DNA of 52,666 nucleotides, from the NCBI RefSeq assembly GCF_024160145.1, contig NZ_JAMYWQ010000034.1:1-52666 (forward strand), given 5' to 3'. Below are positions 50,745 to 52,666 of this stretch, piece by piece. The stretch is from Serratia nevei. Lineage in GTDB: Bacteria; Pseudomonadota; Gammaproteobacteria; Enterobacterales; Enterobacteriaceae. Made by a program: the position numbers and the translations under genes. Numbering within the stretch: the stretch's first letter is position 1; each line of letters begins with the position of its first letter. A model generated the notes under the pieces. The model saw nothing but the letters and a program-made list of their open reading frames with translations. It made no database searches and had not been told where the DNA came from.

Positions 50745-52190
50745 TCAAGAGGGTAATGATGACGCCGCCCGGCGCTTTTCGCCGACGACGTTACCGAGAT
50801 AAAACGCCAACAGGCTGAGCAACAGCGAAGGCACGATAGGGTGCAGCCCCGCCGGCTGCAGGTTGAAGCTGGCCAATAGCGTATAGCATACCGCACCCGA
50901 CACCATTGAGCTAAGCGCTCCCTGAGCATTGGCGCGTTCCCAATACAGGCCGAGCACCAGCGGCCACAGGAACACCGCCTCCAGCCCGCCGAAGGCCAGC
51001 AGGTTGAGCCAGATGATCATCTCCGGCGGCCGCCAGGCCGCCAGCAGCACCAACAGGCCGAGGACCAGCGTGGTCAGGCTGGAGAAGCGCTTGATCAACC
51101 GCTCGTTGTGGATCTGCTGCGGCCGCACGCCCAGGTAGAGATCCTTGATGATGGTGGCGGAGGATTGCAGCAGTTGGGCGTTGATGGTCGACATGATCGC
51201 CGCCATCGGCGCCGCCAAAAAGATCCCGGCGGCGTACGGCGGCAGCACGGTGATCATCAGCGTCGGGATCACCTGATCGGGGATCTTGAGATCCGGCAAC
51301 ACCGCGCGGCCGAGCGCGCCGGCCAGGTGCATGCCGAACATCAGCACCGCCACCACCACGGTGCCGAGCAGAATGCCGCGATGCACCGCCTTGCTGTCCT
51401 TGTAGGAGATACAGCGCACAGCGGTGTGCGGCAGGCCGATCACCCCAAAGCACACCAGGATCCAGAACGACGCCATAAACGGCAGGCTGAGGATCTGATC
51501 GCCGCCCTGCGGCGACACCAGCGCCGGATCGATCTGCTGCAGCTTGTGCACCGCGCTGTCCAGTCCGCCGGCGGCGTGGATCACCGCCACCAGCAGCAGC
51601 ACGGTGCCGAGCAGCATCACCAGCCCCTGCATGGCGTCGTTCAGCACGCTGGCGCGGAAGCCGCCGAAGGCGGTGTACAGCGCGATGCTGATGCCGAAGA
51701 TCAGCAGGCCGGTGTCGTAAGGAATGCCGGCGGCGGTCTCCAGCAGGCGGGCGCCGCCGATAAACTGCACCGTCATGGCACCGAGGAACGCCACCAGCAG
51801 GCTGAGGCTGGCCAGCCACACCAGCAGGCGGCTCTGGTAGCGGCCATACAGCATGTCATTGAGGGTGATGGCGTTATAGCGCCGCGCCAGAATGGCGAAT
51901 TTTTTGCCCAGCACGCCGAGCGACAGCCACACCGCCGGCAGCTGGATCATCGCCAGCAGCACCCAGCCGAGGCCGTATTTGTAGGCGGCGCCGGGCCCGC
52001 CGATAAACGAGCTGGCGCTGATGTAGGTGGCGGTCAGGGTCATCGCCAGCACAAAGCCACCCATCGAGCGGTTGCCGAGGAAGTATTCGCTGAGGAAATT
52101 GCCGCTCTGGCGGCGGCGATAGGCGTATACCGACAGGCCGAATACCAGCAGCAGGTAGGCGACCAGCGGCAGGATCACTTCAGTTTGCAT
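50745..52190 (-). CDS. panF: Sodium/pantothenate symporter PanF
   Basis: 481-residue member of the sodium:solute symporter family that imports pantothenate, the coenzyme A precursor. About 13 hydrophobic segments are visible. Family blocks include [38 protein letters not shown] and the sodium motif region FFAG-like [21 protein letters not shown]. Its start overlaps the 3' end of yhdT by 11 bases, so the two are translationally coupled. prmA follows 11 bases downstream. Confidence 0.96.
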   Translation of the reverse strand: MQTEVILPLVAYLLLVFGLSVYAYRRRQSGNFLSEYFLGNRSMGGFVLAMTLTATYISASSFIGGPGAAYKYGLGWVLLAMIQLPAVWLSLGVLGKKFAILARRYNAITLNDMLYGRYQSRLLVWLASLSLLVAFLGAMTVQFIGGARLLETAAGIPYDTGLLIFGISIALYTAFGGFRASVLNDAMQGLVMLLGTVLLLVAVIHAAGGLDSAVHKLQQIDPALVSPQGGDQILSLPFMASFWILVCFGVIGLPHTAVRCISYKDSKAVHRGILLGTVVVAVLMFGMHLAGALGRAVLPDLKIPDQVIPTLMITVLPPYAAGIFLAAPMAAIMSTINAQLLQSSATIIKDLYLGVRPQQIHNERLIKRFSSLTTLVLGLLVLLAAWRPPEMIIWLNLLAFGGLEAVFLWPLVLGLYWERANAQGALSSMVSGAVCYTLLASFNLQPAGLHPIVPSLLLSLLAFYLGNVVGEKRRAASSLPS

Positions 52191-52422
52191 CGCGATCCTC
52201 CAGCGAAATGTCGCGGAACACCGTGCGCACCATCAGCCAGCACAGGCCGATGAACAGCAGCGGCACCAGCAGGCAGGCCATTTCGAACCAGTGCGGCAGG
52301 CCGGTGACGCCGATAGCGCTGTCCGGCAGGTAGGCCGCCAGCCCCCAGGCCAGCAGATAGAGCAGCGTCAGCCCCAGCGCCCAGCGCGCTTCGCGGTGCG
52401 CCTGAATAAAGCGTTTGTCCAT
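52180..52422 (-). CDS. yhdT: YhdT family small membrane protein
   Basis: 80 residues from the ATG at 52422, with GGGAG seven bases upstream, the same length as E. coli YhdT. Two hydrophobic segments: LGLTLLYLLAWGLAAYL and WFEMACLLVPLLFIGLCWLM. It is always found just before panF and overlaps it, so it is probably an accessory or assembly partner of the symporter. The function is not established. In E. coli accC precedes it; here the upstream 240 bases contain no accC end. Confidence 0.93.
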   Translation of the reverse strand: MDKRFIQAHREARWALGLTLLYLLAWGLAAYLPDSAIGVTGLPHWFEMACLLVPLLFIGLCWLMVRTVFRDISLEDRDAN

Positions 52423-52549
52423 CCGTGTCTCCCATAGGTTTACGGTGATGGATTCATCAAAGGTAGGGAATTTTACGGCATGATGGCGTTTTGCCAAGCC
52501 GTTACTGGCGGCAGCGCCAAAGAAAAAGGCCGGTGATTAACCTAATGCC

Positions 52550-52625
52550 GATCGTTTAAGAACACTTGAACGATCCACTCAGTAAGAGACAATCCGGATT
52601 CAGCCCTCTGATTCCGGATTTTTTT
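52550..52625 (+). ncRNA. Tandem hairpins with terminal T-tract, possible sRNA 3' end or leader
   Basis: GATCGTTTAAG (52550-52560) pairs with CTTGAACGATC (52565-52575) around AACA, an 11-bp stem with one G-T pair. AATCCGGA (52591-52598) pairs with TCCGGATT (52613-52620), extended by an inner CAG/CTG, and is followed by seven T residues (52619-52625). The orientation is plus-strand, opposite to yhdT. An ATG (52626) directly follows the T-run but has no ribosome site. It could be the end of a small RNA, or a leader attenuator for a gene beyond the window. Confidence 0.45.
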
Positions 52626-52666
52626 ATGTCTGAACACGATATGGATTTCGTTGTTGATGTTTGCCC

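Noticed and set aside
52626..52666. Partial CDS starting at ATG 52626
   Set aside because: The ATG directly follows a terminator T-run, has no ribosome site, and too few codons remain to judge.

Overview
The window looks like a chromosomal segment of a Serratia marcescens-like enterobacterium. Gene content and order follow the Enterobacterales backbone: qor-dnaB-alr-tyrB-yjbQ-yjbR-uvrA-ssb, then ghxP-yjcE, and at the far end fis-dusB-prmA-panF-yhdT. Core genes are GC-rich. The species name is inferred from protein resemblance and layout and was not tested.

Region by region: (1) 1-126 is the 3' end of a group II intron (end of its ORF, then domains V and VI) lying against the 3' end of qor. 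(2) 135-12508 is housekeeping: replication (dnaB, ssb), cell wall (alr), excision repair (uvrA, with a LexA box shared with ssb), aromatic amino acid metabolism (a PheC-type periplasmic dehydratase, an Lrp-family regulator, tyrB) and a zinc alcohol dehydrogenase. (3) 12569-19693 is a lower-GC accessory island: a LysR regulator faces a tightly packed eight-gene operon (dimeric alpha-beta barrel protein, AfsA-type hotdog protein, unknown protein, tautomerase, HAD phosphatase, MFS exporter, CMD-family protein, thiolase). I read it as a candidate small-molecule, perhaps butenolide-like, synthesis and export system. (4) 19744-23510 holds small accessory enzymes (aldo/keto reductase, SDR, GST, VOC protein) and a secreted DUF1471 peptide. 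(5) 23844-29221 holds ghxP, yjcE, and a LysR gene divergent from a CidA/CidB (LrgA/LrgB) pair.

(6) 29832-44468 is one giant gene for a four-module nonribosomal peptide synthetase: C(starter), an unusual FMT-C-like plus half-C insert, A-T, dual C/E-A-T, C-A-T, dual C/E-A-T-TE. Reading the A-domain pocket residues by eye gives Leu, Thr, Ser and a branched aliphatic residue. With the two dual C/E domains the predicted product is acyl-D-Leu-L-Thr-D-Ser-L-(Val/Ile), probably released as a lactone. Its mRNA leader contains two hairpins with GGA in the loop, as CsrA/RsmA sites have. (7) 44516-52422 returns to backbone: a CTP-synthase-like amidotransferase fragment that lacks the usual His, two lipid A modification genes (lpxP, lpxO), a secreted LEA-like protein, fis-dusB, prmA, panF and yhdT. 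The last 240 bases carry two strong hairpins and a T-tract on the plus strand with no assigned gene.

The two parts most likely to be undescribed are the AfsA/thiolase/HAD/tautomerase operon and the tetramodular lipopeptide synthetase. All calls are by eye; no database search was possible.
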